Positions 9,573 through 20,075 of a stretch of DNA of 64,000 bases are shown in pieces. Under the pieces are notes generated by a model. It ran no database searches and was not told where the DNA came from. It was given only the letters and a program-made list of their open reading frames with translations. Source of the stretch: Tritrichomonas musculus. Lineage: Eukaryota > Parabasalia > Tritrichomonadida > Tritrichomonadidae. Numbering within the stretch: the first letter of the stretch is position 1; each line of letters begins with the position of its first letter. The translations under genes were made by a program, and so were the position numbers. The stretch is taken from positions 4,712,001 through 4,776,000 of the forward strand of contig JAPFFF010000006.1 in the NCBI GenBank assembly GCA_039105265.1, written 5' to 3'.

Positions 9573-12500
9573 TTAAAATGATTGAATGAATGAAATTATT
9601 GAATGAATGAAAGTAATTGAATGAATGAAATGATTGAATGAATGAAAGTGATTGAATGAATGAAATGATTGAAAGAGTAAAAGTAATTGAATGAATGAAA
9701 GCAATTGAATGAATGAAATGATTGAAAGAGTAAAAGTAATTGAATGAATGAAAGTAATTGAATGAATGAAATGATTGAATGAATGAAATGATTGAATGAG
9801 TAAAAGTAATTGAATGAATGAAATGATTGAAAGAGTAAAAGTAATTGAATGAATTAAAGCAATTGAATGAATGAAATGATTGAATGAATGAAAGTGATTG
9901 AATGAATGAAAGCAATTGAATGAATGAAATGATTGAATGAATGAAATGATTGAATGAATGAAATGATTGAATGAGTAAAAGTAATTGAATGAATGAAAGC
10001 AATTGAATGAATGAAAGCAATTGAATGAATGAAATGATTGAAAGAGTAAAAGTAATTGAATGAATGAAATGATTGAATGAGTAAAAGTAATTGAATGAAT
10101 TAAAGCATTTGAATGAATGAAATGATTGAATGAATGAAAGTGATTGAATGAATGAAAGCAATTGAATGAATGAAATGATTGAATGAATGAAAGCAATTGA
10201 ATGAATGAAATGATTGAATGAATGAAATGATTGAATGAATGAAATGATTGAATGAATGAAAGCAATTGAATGAATGAAAGCAATTGAATGAATGAAAGCA
10301 ATTGAATGAATGAAATGATTGAAAGAGTAAAAGTAATTGAATGAATGAAAGCAATTGAATGAATGAAAGCAATTGAATGAATGAAATGATTGAATGAATG
10401 AAATGATTGAAAGAGTAAAAGTAATTGAATGAATGAAATGATTGAATGAGTAAAAGTAATTGAATGAATGAAATGATTGAATGAATGAAAGCAATTGAAT
10501 GAATGAAATGATTGAAAGAGTAAAAGTAATTGAATGAATGAAATGATTGAATGAATGAAAGCAATTGAATGAATGAAATGATTGAAAGAGTAAAAGTAAT
10601 TGAATGAATGAAAGCAATTGAATGAATGAAAGCAATTGAATGAATGAAATGATTGAATGAATGAAATGATTGAAAGAGTAAAAGTAATTGAATGAATGAA
10701 ATGATTGAATGAGTAAAAGTAATTGAATGAATGAAATGATTGAATGAATGAAAGCAATTGAATGAATGAAATGATTGAATGAGTAAAAGTAATTGAATGA
10801 ATGAAATGATTGAATGAATGAAAGCAATTGAATGAATGAAATGATTGAAAGAGTAAAAGTAATTGAATGAATGAAAGCAATTGAATGAATGAAATGATTG
10901 AATGAGTAAAAGTAATTGAATGAATGAAAGCAATTGAATGAATGAAATGATTGAATGAATGAAATGATTGAATGAGTAAAAGTAATTGAATGAATGAAAT
11001 GATTGAAAGAGTAAAAGTAATTGAATGAATGAAAGCAATTGAATGAATGAAATGATTGAAAGAGTAAAAGTAATTGAATGAATGAAAGCAATTGAATGAA
11101 TGAAATGATTGAATGAATGAAAGTGATTGAATGAATGAAAGCAATTGAATGAATGAAATGATTGAAAGAGTAAAAGTAATTGAATGAATTAAAGCAATTG
11201 AATGAATGAAATGATTGAATGAATGAAAGCAATTGAATGAATGAAATGATTGAATGAATGAAAGTGATTGAATGAATGAAATGATTGAATGAATGAAATG
11301 ATTGAATGAATGAAATGATTGAATGAGTAAAAGTAATTGAATGAATGAAAGCAATTGAATGAATGAAAGCAATTGAATGAATGAAATGATTGAATGAATG
11401 AAATGATTGAATGAATGAAATGATTGAATGAATGAAATGATTGAATGAGTAAAAGTAATTGAATGAATGAAAGCAATTGAATGAATGAAAGCAATTGAAT
11501 GAATGAAATGATTGAAAGAGTAAAAGTAATTGAATGAATGAAAGTAATTGAATGAATGAAATGATTGAATGAGTAAAAGTAATTGAATGAATGAAAGCAA
11601 TTGAATGAATGAAAGCAATTGAATGAATGAAATGATTGAAAGAGTAAAAGTAATTGAATGAATGAAATGATTGAATGAGTAAAAGTAATTGAATGAATGA
11701 AATGATTGAATGAATGAAAGCAATTGAATGAATGAAATGATTGAATGAATGAAATGATTGAATGAATGAAATGATTGAAAGAGTAAAAGTAATTGAATGA
11801 ATGAAAGCAATTGAATGAATGAAAGCAATTGAATGAATGAAATGATTGAAAGAGTAAAAGTAATTGAATGAATGAAATGATTGAATGAGTAAAAGTAATT
11901 GAATGAATGAAATGATTGAATGAATGAAAGCAATTGAATGAATGAAATGATTGAATGAATGAAATGATTGAATGAATGAAATGATTGAAAGAGTAAAAGT
12001 AATTGAATGAATGAAAGCAATTGAATGAATGAAATGATTGAAAGAGTAAAAGTAATTGAATGAATGAAAGCAATTGAATGAATGAAATGATTGAATGAAT
12101 GAAATGATTGAATGAGTAAAAGTAATTGAATGAATGAAATGATTGAATGAATGAAATGATTGAATGAGTAAAAGTAATTGAATGAATGAAATGATTGAAA
12201 GAGTAAAAGTAATTGAATGAATGAAAGCAATTGAATGAATGAAATGATTGAAAGAGTAAAAGTAATTGAATGAATGAAAGCAATTGAATGAATGAAATGA
12301 TTGAATGAATGAAATGATTGAATGAATGAAAGCAATTGAATGAATGAAATGATTGAAAGAGTAAAAGTAATTGAATGAATGAAAGCAATTGAATGAATGA
12401 AATGATTGAAAGAGTAAAAGTAATTGAATGAATTAAAGCAATTGAATGAATGAAATGATTGAATGAATGAAAGTGATTGAATGAATGAAAGCAATTGAAT

Positions 12501-13432
12501 GAATGAAATGATTGAATGAATGAAAGCAATTGAATGAATGAAATGATTGAATGAATGAAATGATTGAATGAATGAAATGATTGAATGAATGAAATGATTG
12601 AATGAGTAAAAGTAATTGAATGAATGAAAGCAATTGAATGAATGAAAGCAATTGAATGAATGAAATGATTGAATGAATGAAATGATTGAATGAATGAAAT
12701 GATTGAATGAATGAAATGATTGAATGAGTAAAAGTAATTGAATGAATGAAAGCAATTGAATGAATGAAAGCAATTGAATGAATGAAATGATTGAAAGAGT
12801 AAAAGTAATTGAATGAATGAAAGTAATTGAATGAATGAAATGATTGAATGAGTAAAAGTAATTGAATGAATGAAAGCAATTGAATGAATGAAAGCAATTG
12901 AATGAATGAAATGATTGAAAGAGTAAAAGTAATTGAATGAATGAAATGATTGAATGAGTAAAAGTAATTGAATGAATGAAATGATTGAATGAATGAAAGC
13001 AATTGAATGAATGAAATGATTGAATGAATGAAATGATTGAATGAATGAAATGATTGAATGAATGAAATGATTGAAAGAGTAAAAGTAATTGAATGAATGA
13101 AAGCAATTGAATGAATGAAATGATTGAATGAGTAAAAGTAATTGAATGAATGAAAGCAATTGAATGAATGAAATGATTGAATGAATGAAATGATTGAAAG
13201 AGTAAAAGTAATTGAATGAATGAAATGATTGAAAGAGTAAAAGTAATTGAATGAATGAAAGCAATTGAATGAATGAAATGATTGAATGAGTAAAAGTAAT
13301 TGAATGAGTAAAAGTAATTGAATGAATGAAATGATTGAATGAATGAAATGATTGAATGAGTAAAAGTAATTGAATGAATGAAATGATTGAATGAGTAAAA
13401 GTGATTGAATTAAAGCGAATGAAAGAATGAAA
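9573..13432 (-). repeat. Right satellite array, about 215 copies of a 17/18-bp unit
   Basis: On the plus strand the units are ATTGAATGAATGAAATG (17 bp) and 18-bp variants ending AAAGCA, AAAGTA or AAAGTG, plus ATTGAATGAGTAAAAGTA and ATTGAAAGAGTAAAAGTA. Variants recur in higher-order blocks: the order of variants around 11425-11590 returns at about 12685-12860, and that around 10100-10270 returns at about 12430-12600. The strand reading TTCATTCA has no stop in any frame, so frames of up to 1177 codons appear; I regard all of them as artefacts of the repeat. The array is about seven times longer than its inverted partner. Confidence 0.9.
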
Positions 13433-14444
13433 GTGATTACCTAGGGATAATTGAATATAATTGATTCAAATAAATTTTTTAATCAATCACATTCTTCTAA
13501 TCAAATTAAATCTTCTAAATAATCACATTCAAACAATTGCATTTTTTATAAATATCGAATTATTATAAACAATCAAGTTCATTCAATCATATTAATTGGA
13601 TAATTTTCATTAGATTATAATATTTAATCATTTTCATTAAATTACAATAATTTATTTCTAAATATTTTTAAAATGTTAAATTTTTCATTAGAAAAAAGCT
13701 CAAAAAATTTATAATTTGATGAAAAGAAAAATAAATGAAAAAGAAGAACGTTTATTATTCGTTTACAATTTTGCAAAATTATTAAGTTTTTAGACATAAA
13801 AAAGAAAATAAAGAAACAATACTACTATATTTTAAAGTTATACTATATATAGTGTAGATATAACATATTTTTGTCTCTGTTTTTTGAATAATTTTTTGAA
13901 TATTCATGAGAATTTTCAAAAATAGAAAGCGAATTACATAGTATTTGTAGTCATGAATATATGTAAAAAATGATAAAGAATATTAATTGAAGCAGTAAAA
14001 CTTGGTACATAAGTAGACCTGTAAAAAAATTGATTATTCGTAATTAGACATCGATTTGAAAAACTGGTTTTTAGCTCATGTTGCTGAGAAAAATTATGTT
14101 AAACTTGTTTTTCTACAATAAACCAGCGTTAAATACTTTTTTTCGAATGATTCTTGGTGAAATAAATTTTAATATGTCGAGCGAGTAGTTTACTTTTGCA
14201 TAAAAATACTATCATTTGAACGTTCTCCTGTAGCTGATTCGAGATATATTTTTTTTAAATTTTTCCTGTGTACTTGTTGCAAAAGATAAAAAAATTGATA
14301 AAAAAAAATGATACTCATGAAATGTTTTTCTATTAAAATATGATACTAGAATTTTTTTTTCTATTAAAAAATGATACTTATTTTTTTTTTAATTGAAAAT
14401 TTTGATACTGGCCAGAGAAAAAGTGGAAATTTTGATATAGTCCC
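13433..14444 (-). repeat. Right inverted arm of the foldback element
   Basis: Reverse complement of 5798-6810. Compared stretches look identical, including the terminus, the GTATCAT-type subterminal repeats and the inner CCTAGG site at the array junction. The arm ends at 14444, directly before the second copy of the TTGGAAAATG duplication. Confidence 0.85.
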
Positions 14445-14454
14445 TTGGAAAATG
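14445..14454 (+). repeat. Right target-site duplication of the foldback element (TTGGAAAATG)
   Basis: Identical to 5788-5797. Its downstream continuation (TCCATTTATCCCCC) belongs to a dispersed repeat, so the element landed inside or at the edge of an older repeat. Confidence 0.85.
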
Positions 14455-14735
14455 TCCATTTATCCCCCAAATTTTTTACATCACATGTCTTTTGTGGCTA
14501 TTTGTTTTTTTTGTAAAAATTTAATTATTTTTTTGTTAAAGTGTACATTTAGCCCCCATTTTAGTTTTCACTCAGTATTTGTGCTATGTTTTCATAATAA
14601 TTAGCCTTTTAAAATCATTTTTATAAATATTCTAGTATGTTTAGAGTTTCTTTACCATTTCTCCCCATAAATTTCAATTGAATTATTGGGGCTAAATGTC
14701 ACCACCCCTTTTGCATTATACTAACTTAAGCTTAT
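14448..14735 (+). repeat. Dispersed AGCCCCCA-type repeat, copy 1
   Basis: GGAAAATGTCCATTTATCCC is followed by CATCACAT, GTGGCTA, a T-rich stretch and TTAGCCCCCATTTT at about 14560. The same order of motifs occurs inverted at 54925-55030. A further inverted motif (GGGGCTAAATGTCACC) ends near 14712-14735, giving the segment loose inverted ends. It is probably a small non-autonomous element or a UTR-like dispersed repeat. No coding capacity. Confidence 0.6.
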
Positions 14736-15447
14736 CTTAATTGAAAATGATTAATAATATCAAACAGTTTATCGATAAACAGCAAATATTAATTTTTTAT
14801 ATACATTTTTTATTTATAAATATAATTATTCACCTATAAGAAGTAAATTATAGTCTTTCTTCTTCAAGAATCTAGTCATATTCATCTTCAATAAATAATT
14901 CAAATTTATCATTATAAAAAATAAAATTATTATATTTTATGTACTTTTTTAAATCAACAGTTAATTATAATAGTTTTGGAATGCTATATTAATCTGCAAA
15001 TAGAAATTGAAATAAAAATGATAAATTTTATAATAGAAAAATCTTCGATTATTCGATAAAAAACCGAAGTATCGGTACAAAAGTGGACAACGTCAGGTTT
15101 TTTGTGGGTATTTTTTTTAAAAAAACTGTATCTGATTCATTAAAATTTCATTGACAAATGGCCAAATAGATTAAAGAGATTTATAATTTATTAATGAATA
15201 TTGTTTCTCTTTAATTAGATATTTTACAACAAATAGTCATCGTAATAATTGAATAAACCGTTATTGGCGGTTAGGGCAGGTAATATCAATATTTTACTGG
15301 AAAAATAACCGCTACAGGAGAGGATCGATATACAACCCTGTTATTAAATAACTTTTTTATTTAAAATATCCTTTTTTAATGATATTTGATACATTTTTTT
15401 AAAATATTATCATCAAAAAGCAAGATCAATTTTAGAAAAATGAAAAG

Positions 15448-15479
<32 letters not shown>

Positions 15480-15649
15480 TTAAATTATGAATATACTTTG
15501 ATTTATAAGTAAAATATAAATCGGCCTTTTTTGGCACTTTTATAAGTTAATATATGGTCAAATATACGTTAAAAAGGTATATTTGAAATGCGCAGACTGT
15601 AGTATCGTTTATACTTAAAGTTAACTTTATTAAGATATTTATGATTATT
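14736..15649. other. Non-coding AT-rich stretch with an A30 run
   Basis: No gene, RNA or inverted-repeat element is apparent. There is a pure A run at 15448-15477. Short patches of higher GC (around 15260-15330 and 15520-15600) contain no open frame of note. Confidence 0.5.
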
Positions 15650-16872
15650 TTATTTATTTGAGCGAATTAATTCTTTTAATGATGATGGAATCATAATTAT
15701 AACTTTTGAACATTTATCAAATGCATTTATTGGAAAATATTCCAATTCAGATTCTTCTAAAAACTCAATTATTTGTAAATTTTTGCAATTATTAAATGAA
15801 TTTCCACATATTTTTGAAATTTTTGAAGGAATGATAATTTCTTTAATATTTGATCCTGAAAATGCAAATTCTTTAATCGTTTGTAAATTAGAATTTGGAT
15901 GAATTTCAATTTTAGTTAAATTTTTGCAATTATAAAAGGCGTGATCAAATATTGTTGAAACTTTTGATGGAATAAAAATATCATTGATTTTCGTATATGA
16001 AAATGCATATGATTCAATTGTTTGTAAATTAGAATTTGATGAAATTTCAAATTTACTTAATTCTTCACAATATTCAAATGCATATGATGAAATGATTTTG
16101 ATATTTGAAGGAATATGAATTTCAACAATGTCACGACTTGCAAATAAAAAAATGTCGAATTCTTCTTTGTTTTCATCACTTTTACCAATTAAATATTTGT
16201 CATCGTTGAATATGAAATGATTATTAAATGATGAAATTTTAATTCTTTTCAGATTTAATGTTTCATTACACCACCATTATTCTTTTTTCAACGGCCAAAT
16301 TTTATAAAAAATTATGAAAAATATTAAGAATATTGATGTCAAGTTTGTCATTCGTTAATATAATGCTGTCTTATAAATTATTCTTTTTTCAATTCTTTTA
16401 AACTAGATGGGAAATAAATTTCTTCAATATTTGATCCTGTAAACGCATTGTCATAAATTGTTTCAATTGCTGAATCTTCGACAAATTTGATCGTTTTAAT
16501 ATCTATACAAGCACCACTAATACTTGTGATTAAGTATTCTGTAGATTCATGTCGAACTGTTCGTGGAATGACAACTTCTGTAATTTTATTTTTGACTTTG
16601 AATAATGAAGCTGTTTGATTTGTTTGGTCGATTTTGAATGTAAGTGTCTTTGAATCATTTTTGATAGTTTTACTCAGATAAATTTTGATCAACTCTGTAT
16701 CGAATTTGCTGCAAGCTTTATGCAAATTGCTTTCGATTTCGTCGAATTCTTCTTTACTGCCAAGGTTATTATAATTTGTGAAAAGATCTAGAATTTCTTT
16801 CTTCTTTTCACTCATTGCTTCCATATTCATGTCATCTTTATATTCTTCGATAGGAATTTTGAACACTTTCAT
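15650..16872 (-). pseudogene. BspA-like leucine-rich-repeat gene, broken in the middle
   Basis: The true ATG is at 16872 (MKVFKIPIEEYKDDMNMEAM); the codon at 16884 is TTG. About 160 codons with an acidic helical N-terminus lead into BspA-type LRRs (IEEIYFPSSLKELKKE) and stop at 16378. From about 16266 an open frame without its own ATG resumes the same family pattern (WCNETLNLKRIKI, SSYAFEYC, EIHIPSNIKII) through five to six LRRs to the stop at 15650. The break is about 100 bp, bounded by direct repeats of ATTATTCTTTTTTCAA at about 16276 and 16378, plus a stop. BspA-like proteins are surface or adhesion-type proteins in trichomonads. This copy looks inactive. Confidence 0.75.
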
Positions 16873-16908
16873 TTTTAATATCAATTTCGATAAATTATAA
16901 AAAAAAAT

Positions 16909-17702
16909 TTAAGGACGTGGTAGGACCAAATATAATTTGAATTTTATGTGTAAATATCTCCTTAAATAATTTGTTATTGTAGTTCTAAAATATATTATTA
17001 TATTATATATTTGATATTTATTAAAATAAATCAATAATAAATGAGATCTCCTACGTATATTAAAGAAAAGCATCCAAATTAAAAATGACATTAAAATGAA
17101 TAGAACATCAGAACGACTTTATTAATCAAAAAATAAATGGTTTTTATTAAATATATACATGCTTGCTCACTTTTCCTATTGACCAAAATTACATAATTTA
17201 AAAAAAAATTTTAATGATCATCAATATTCTGAAAAAATTTTTTATACTTTTTTCTTAAATAGAGTTTAATTTTGGGATATTTGTAAGTTTACTATAATAT
17301 TATTTATTGCATACATTAAAATTCATTTTTAATGAGGTGATAAAAAAAGTGGTTTTAACCAAATTCATAACTTTCAAATGAATAGAAGTATGCGAATTCA
17401 CAAATGTAGCACTTGAACTATTAATATATCAAAATTAAGCATTTGTTAAATATTTCCTATTGAGTATTTTTTTAATTCATTTACTTTTTTATTCAAAAAT
17501 TTATACTTCAGCAGGTCCGATATCATAAAAATTGAATGACAGCAAATTGTCTTCTGGGATAATTTTTGAAATTATTGGTAAAATAGTATTATATATTTAA
17601 ATGTTAATGCAATTTAATTGATAAAGTTTTGTGATAATAAATATTAAATGAGATATTTTACATACAAAAATGAGATTATATTTGGTCCTACCACGTCCTT
17701 AA
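16909..17702. mobile_element. Non-autonomous DNA element, 786 bp, with TTAA-flanked inverted ends
   Basis: GGACGTGGTAGGACCAAATA starts at 16913 and is repeated inverted, ending at 17698. Similarity continues inward for about 50 bp (TATGT-AAATATCTC on both sides). TTAA lies directly outside both ends (16909-16912, 17699-17702), the target site of piggyBac- and Kolobok-type elements; in DNA this AT-rich the match is suggestive only. No transposase is present. The left end is only about 40 bp upstream of the BspA-like start codon, so the insertion separates that gene from any distal promoter. Confidence 0.75.
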
Positions 17703-17805
17703 ATAAAATATTAAATAAAAAAATTGAGATAAATTAATCTTTTTTCACAAATATTTGTGAAGAAAAAACATAGAGTTTTTGACAATCTTTAAAAAAGTAA
17801 AAAAA

Positions 17806-17877
17806 CTTCTCGGACGGAGTCGAACCGACATTTCAAGCTTCTACAGCTCGTGTGATATACCGCTACACCACAAGAAG
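17806..17877 (-). tRNA. tRNA-like gene, anticodon position TAG, no U33
   Basis: A 72-base cloverleaf: 7-bp acceptor stem (CTTCTTG/CGAGAAG), D arm GTGT..TCAC, anticodon stem CGAGC/GCTTG, 4-base variable loop, T arm GTCGG-TTCGACT-CCGTC with one T-T mismatch. A and B boxes of the Pol III promoter are intact, and a T run follows. The 7-base anticodon loop TGTAGAA puts TAG at positions 34-36 but has G instead of the invariant U33. The short variable arm does not suit a leucine tRNA. It may be a divergent tRNA or a tRNA-derived Pol III gene. Confidence 0.65.
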
Positions 17878-18051
17878 TAATCATTTATAACTTTACATCA
17901 TAACATATTTATTATAAATTGATGAAAATATTATAATTTTCAAAAAAAATTAAAGCGGGAATAATTCAGAAAGCACAAAGTGAATTTTGATAAACACCAA
18001 ATGAATAAATTACTATCTTCAAGTGTTTATAAAAAAGATATGTGCAAAAAA

Positions 18052-18125
18052 TGGAACTCCGAGGAGTCGAACCCCGATCTCCGCTTCTTCTCTTCGCGGC
18101 GTCATTACCGTTATGCTAAAGTCCC
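18052..18125 (-). tRNA. tRNA-like gene, type A, copy 1
   Basis: Acceptor GGGACTT/GAGTTCC (one G-U pair, one A-T), A box TAGCATAACGG, T arm CGGGG-TTCGACT-CCTCG, discriminator A and a downstream T run on the minus strand. The anticodon stem (CCGC/GCGG) closes an 11-base all-purine loop (GAAGAGAAGAA). That loop has no U33, so no anticodon can be assigned. The rest of the cloverleaf is sound. Confidence 0.6.
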
Positions 18126-18224
18126 TTCTTATTATATAATGTTTTCTTCCTTTATTTCTTATTTATTTTATTATTATTTATTGAATTTTTCAAATGTTTA
18201 TCAAAAAAGAAAGAGAACAAAAAA

Positions 18225-18296
18225 TGGAACTTCAGAGATTCGAACCCCGATCTCCGGGCACACCTGCCGGCGCATTGCCAATTATGCTAAAGTCCC
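18225..18296 (-). tRNA. tRNA-like gene, type B, copy 1 (GTG at the anticodon position)
   Basis: Acceptor GGGACTT/AAGTTCC, A box TAGCATAATTGG, D arm GCAT/ATGC, anticodon stem CCGGC/CCCGG with a C-C mismatch, loop AGGTGTG, T arm CGGGG-TTCGAAT-CTCTG, discriminator A. Position 34-36 reads GTG (His), but position 33 is G, not U. It shares acceptor, flanks and terminator with the type A genes. Confidence 0.6.
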
Positions 18297-18396
18297 TTCT
18301 TATTATATAATGTTTTCTTCCTTTATTTCTTATTTTATTTTATTATTATTTATTGATTTTTTTAAATGTTTATCAAAAAAGAAAGAGAACAAAAAA

Positions 18397-18470
18397 TGGA
18401 ACTCCGAGGAGTCGAACCCCGATCTCCGCTTCTTCTCTTCGCGGCGTCATTACCGTTATGCTAAAGTCCC
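18397..18470 (-). tRNA. tRNA-like gene, type A, copy 2
   Basis: Identical in sequence to the copy at 18052-18125 as far as I can see, 345 bp downstream of it. Confidence 0.6.
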
Positions 18471-18569
18471 TTCTTATTATATGATGTTTTCTTCCTTTAT
18501 TTCTTATTTATTTTATTATTATTTATTGATTTTTTCAAATGTTAATGAAAAAAGAAAGAGAACAAAAAA

Positions 18570-18641
18570 TGGAACTTCAGAGATTCGAACCCCGATCTCC
18601 GGGCACACCTGCCGGCGCATTGCCAATTATGCTAAAGTCCC
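18570..18641 (-). tRNA. tRNA-like gene, type B, copy 2
   Basis: Identical to the copy at 18225-18296, 345 bp downstream of it, so the repeating unit is an A-B dimer. Confidence 0.6.
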
Positions 18642-18751
18642 TTCTTATTATATAATGTTTTCTTCCTTTATTTCTTATTTTATTTTATTATCATTTATTG
18701 ATTTTTTCTGATGTTAATAAAAAAAAAAAAAAAAAAAAAGAGAACAAAAAA

Positions 18752-18825
18752 TGGAACTCCGAGGAGTCGAACCCCGATCTCCGCTTTTTCTCTTCGCGGC
18801 GTCATTACCGTTATGCTAAAGTCCC
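18752..18825 (-). tRNA. tRNA-like gene, type A, copy 3
   Basis: Same as the other type A genes except one base in the purine anticodon loop (GAAGAGAAAAA). The upstream spacer contains an expanded A run at 18720-18739. Confidence 0.6.
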
Positions 18826-19711
18826 TTCTTATTATATAATGTTTTCTTCCTTTATTTCTTTATTTAGCAATTATCATTTTTTTTATTTTTCACACTCATT
18901 AAAAAAATGTATTCAAAATGAGAAACAATTATATGTGTATACAAGTGAATGATTGATTGCAAAAGAAGAAAATACAATGATAATATATTGACTCATGAAA
19001 CAATTAATATGGTGAAATCAATTCATTCAATAAAATTTTTTTTTTTTTTTTTTTGTTTGTTTAAGCATTCATTTGCTATGAATTTGATTTTAAGGATACC
19101 TCCAAAGCCTATTTTTCAATTGTTGGAGGATGTTTCACCGACAAAAAATTTTTGGCCAAGTGTCTTTAGCAGGGACAATGCCAAGAACACTTGGAATTTC
19201 CAATATCAAGAACAAAATGATATTGTTGAAGAAAAGATCAAAAAAAACATGGATTTTTTTCCGCATCTGATTTGAAGGTGATAAAGTAACTACTGGTAAT
19301 ATTACATATATTCTAAATGCAATAATGCAATATAATGTTCAACACGATTCTCAAAGCCAGGTATAGAAAGATTTAAACTAAAAATGGAATACACCAATAT
19401 ATTAGGCATTTAATCGTTAATATAATTGGATGTAGTATGCTCATATAAAATTGTAATTTGAGGATTTTTTCTGTTAAAGAAGATGAAAAAACAAAATCAT
19501 AATACTTGATCTTCTAATGTATTGATACAAAATTAAATTACATATATAACTTTTATATGTAATGCTTATAATAAATGATTATTAAAATAAGTTATATTTA
19601 GTAATACTTAGGAGAAAAATAAAAAAAAAATTGCTTTCCTAAAAAAAAAAATTAACTTTCCTAAACAGCTGTATTTGAAATAATTTTTTTCTGTAGGCAG
19701 GTGTCACTTTT
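18826..19711. other. Non-coding stretch with one short unidentified frame
   Basis: There is a T16 run near 19030. A plus-strand frame at 18949-19275 has a compositionally more normal second half (RIPPKPIFQLLEDVSPTK onward, about 19085-19275). I do not recognise it; it may be a fragment of an old gene. The rest shows nothing. Confidence 0.3.
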
Positions 19712-19963
19712 TCACTTATAAAAACTCATTTTGGGGTTTTGCTCTAGAAATTCCCGATGATTTATACCCGAATCATGTAACGAAGTCCCAGTCATCATAA
19801 CTGTTTTTGACCCAAATCCACCATGCCGGATTGTTTTTTTTTTCCCCCCAAGATTTGCTCCTGCCACATCTTTTCCTTGAGTTTTTGCCTTGCTCGTGCC
19901 AGAAATGAATCCCTTATTTTTCTGATATTTCACATTTAAACTAAATATATAAATAAATGATTT
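19712..19963 (-). pseudogene. Short basic protein fragment, unknown
   Basis: An open frame ending at 19712 encodes a Lys/Gly-rich segment (GGKKKTIRHGGFGSKTV) with normal composition, but it has no in-frame ATG: the codon at 19933 is GTG, and a stop lies upstream at about 19969. I do not recognise the family. It is probably the C-terminal remnant of a gene. Confidence 0.3.
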
Positions 19964-20075
19964 TTTTTAACAAAAAAGTTTCTTTGTTTTTACGAAATAT
20001 TTCTATTTGAAAATCAAAATATATAAGTTTGGAATAAAAACTTCCAAACAATAAAATGTAAAATGCTTTTATTAA

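Larger units (their letters stand above)
5798..14444. mobile_element. Foldback (MULE-type) element, 8.65 kb, with long inverted arms and opposed satellite arrays
   Basis: The left terminus GGGACTATATCAAAATTTCC (5798) is repeated inverted at 14444. The two arms (5798-6810 and about 13433-14444) are near identical over about 1 kb; where I compared them base by base I saw no substitutions, and their lengths differ by about one base. Each arm runs inward into an array of a 17/18-bp repeat, the arrays being inverted relative to each other (6811-7372 and 9573-13432). A 2.2-kb unique loop lies between. A perfect 10-bp direct repeat flanks the whole. No transposase gene is visible, so the element is probably non-autonomous. 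The architecture matches Drosophila FB-type foldback elements, and the duplication length suggests Mutator-like mobilisation. Arm identity suggests recent insertion or ongoing gene conversion. Confidence 0.85.
18035..18860 (-). repeat. Tandem A-B-A-B-A array of tRNA-like genes, 345-bp dimer
   Basis: Five tRNA-like genes alternate types A and B. Each is followed on the plus strand by the same about 100-bp spacer (TTCTTATTATATAATG, TTTTCTTCC, then AAAGAGAACAAAAA). The homogeneity shows recent tandem amplification. Apparent open frames across the array are translations of these repeats and are not genes. Confidence 0.85.

Noticed and set aside
9547-13264. Very long minus-strand open frames (up to 1177 codons) of Phe/Ile/His/Ser repeats
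   Set aside because: They lie wholly in the satellite array, exist in several overlapping frames at once, and arise because the repeat has no stop on that strand.
16909-17091. 60-codon minus-strand frame
   Set aside because: Lies in the inverted end and interior of the 786-bp element, with no family match.
17980-18952. Plus-strand open frames with repeated RFFSSRRHYRYAKVPSYY-like text
   Set aside because: They are antisense translations of the tandem tRNA-like genes and spacers.
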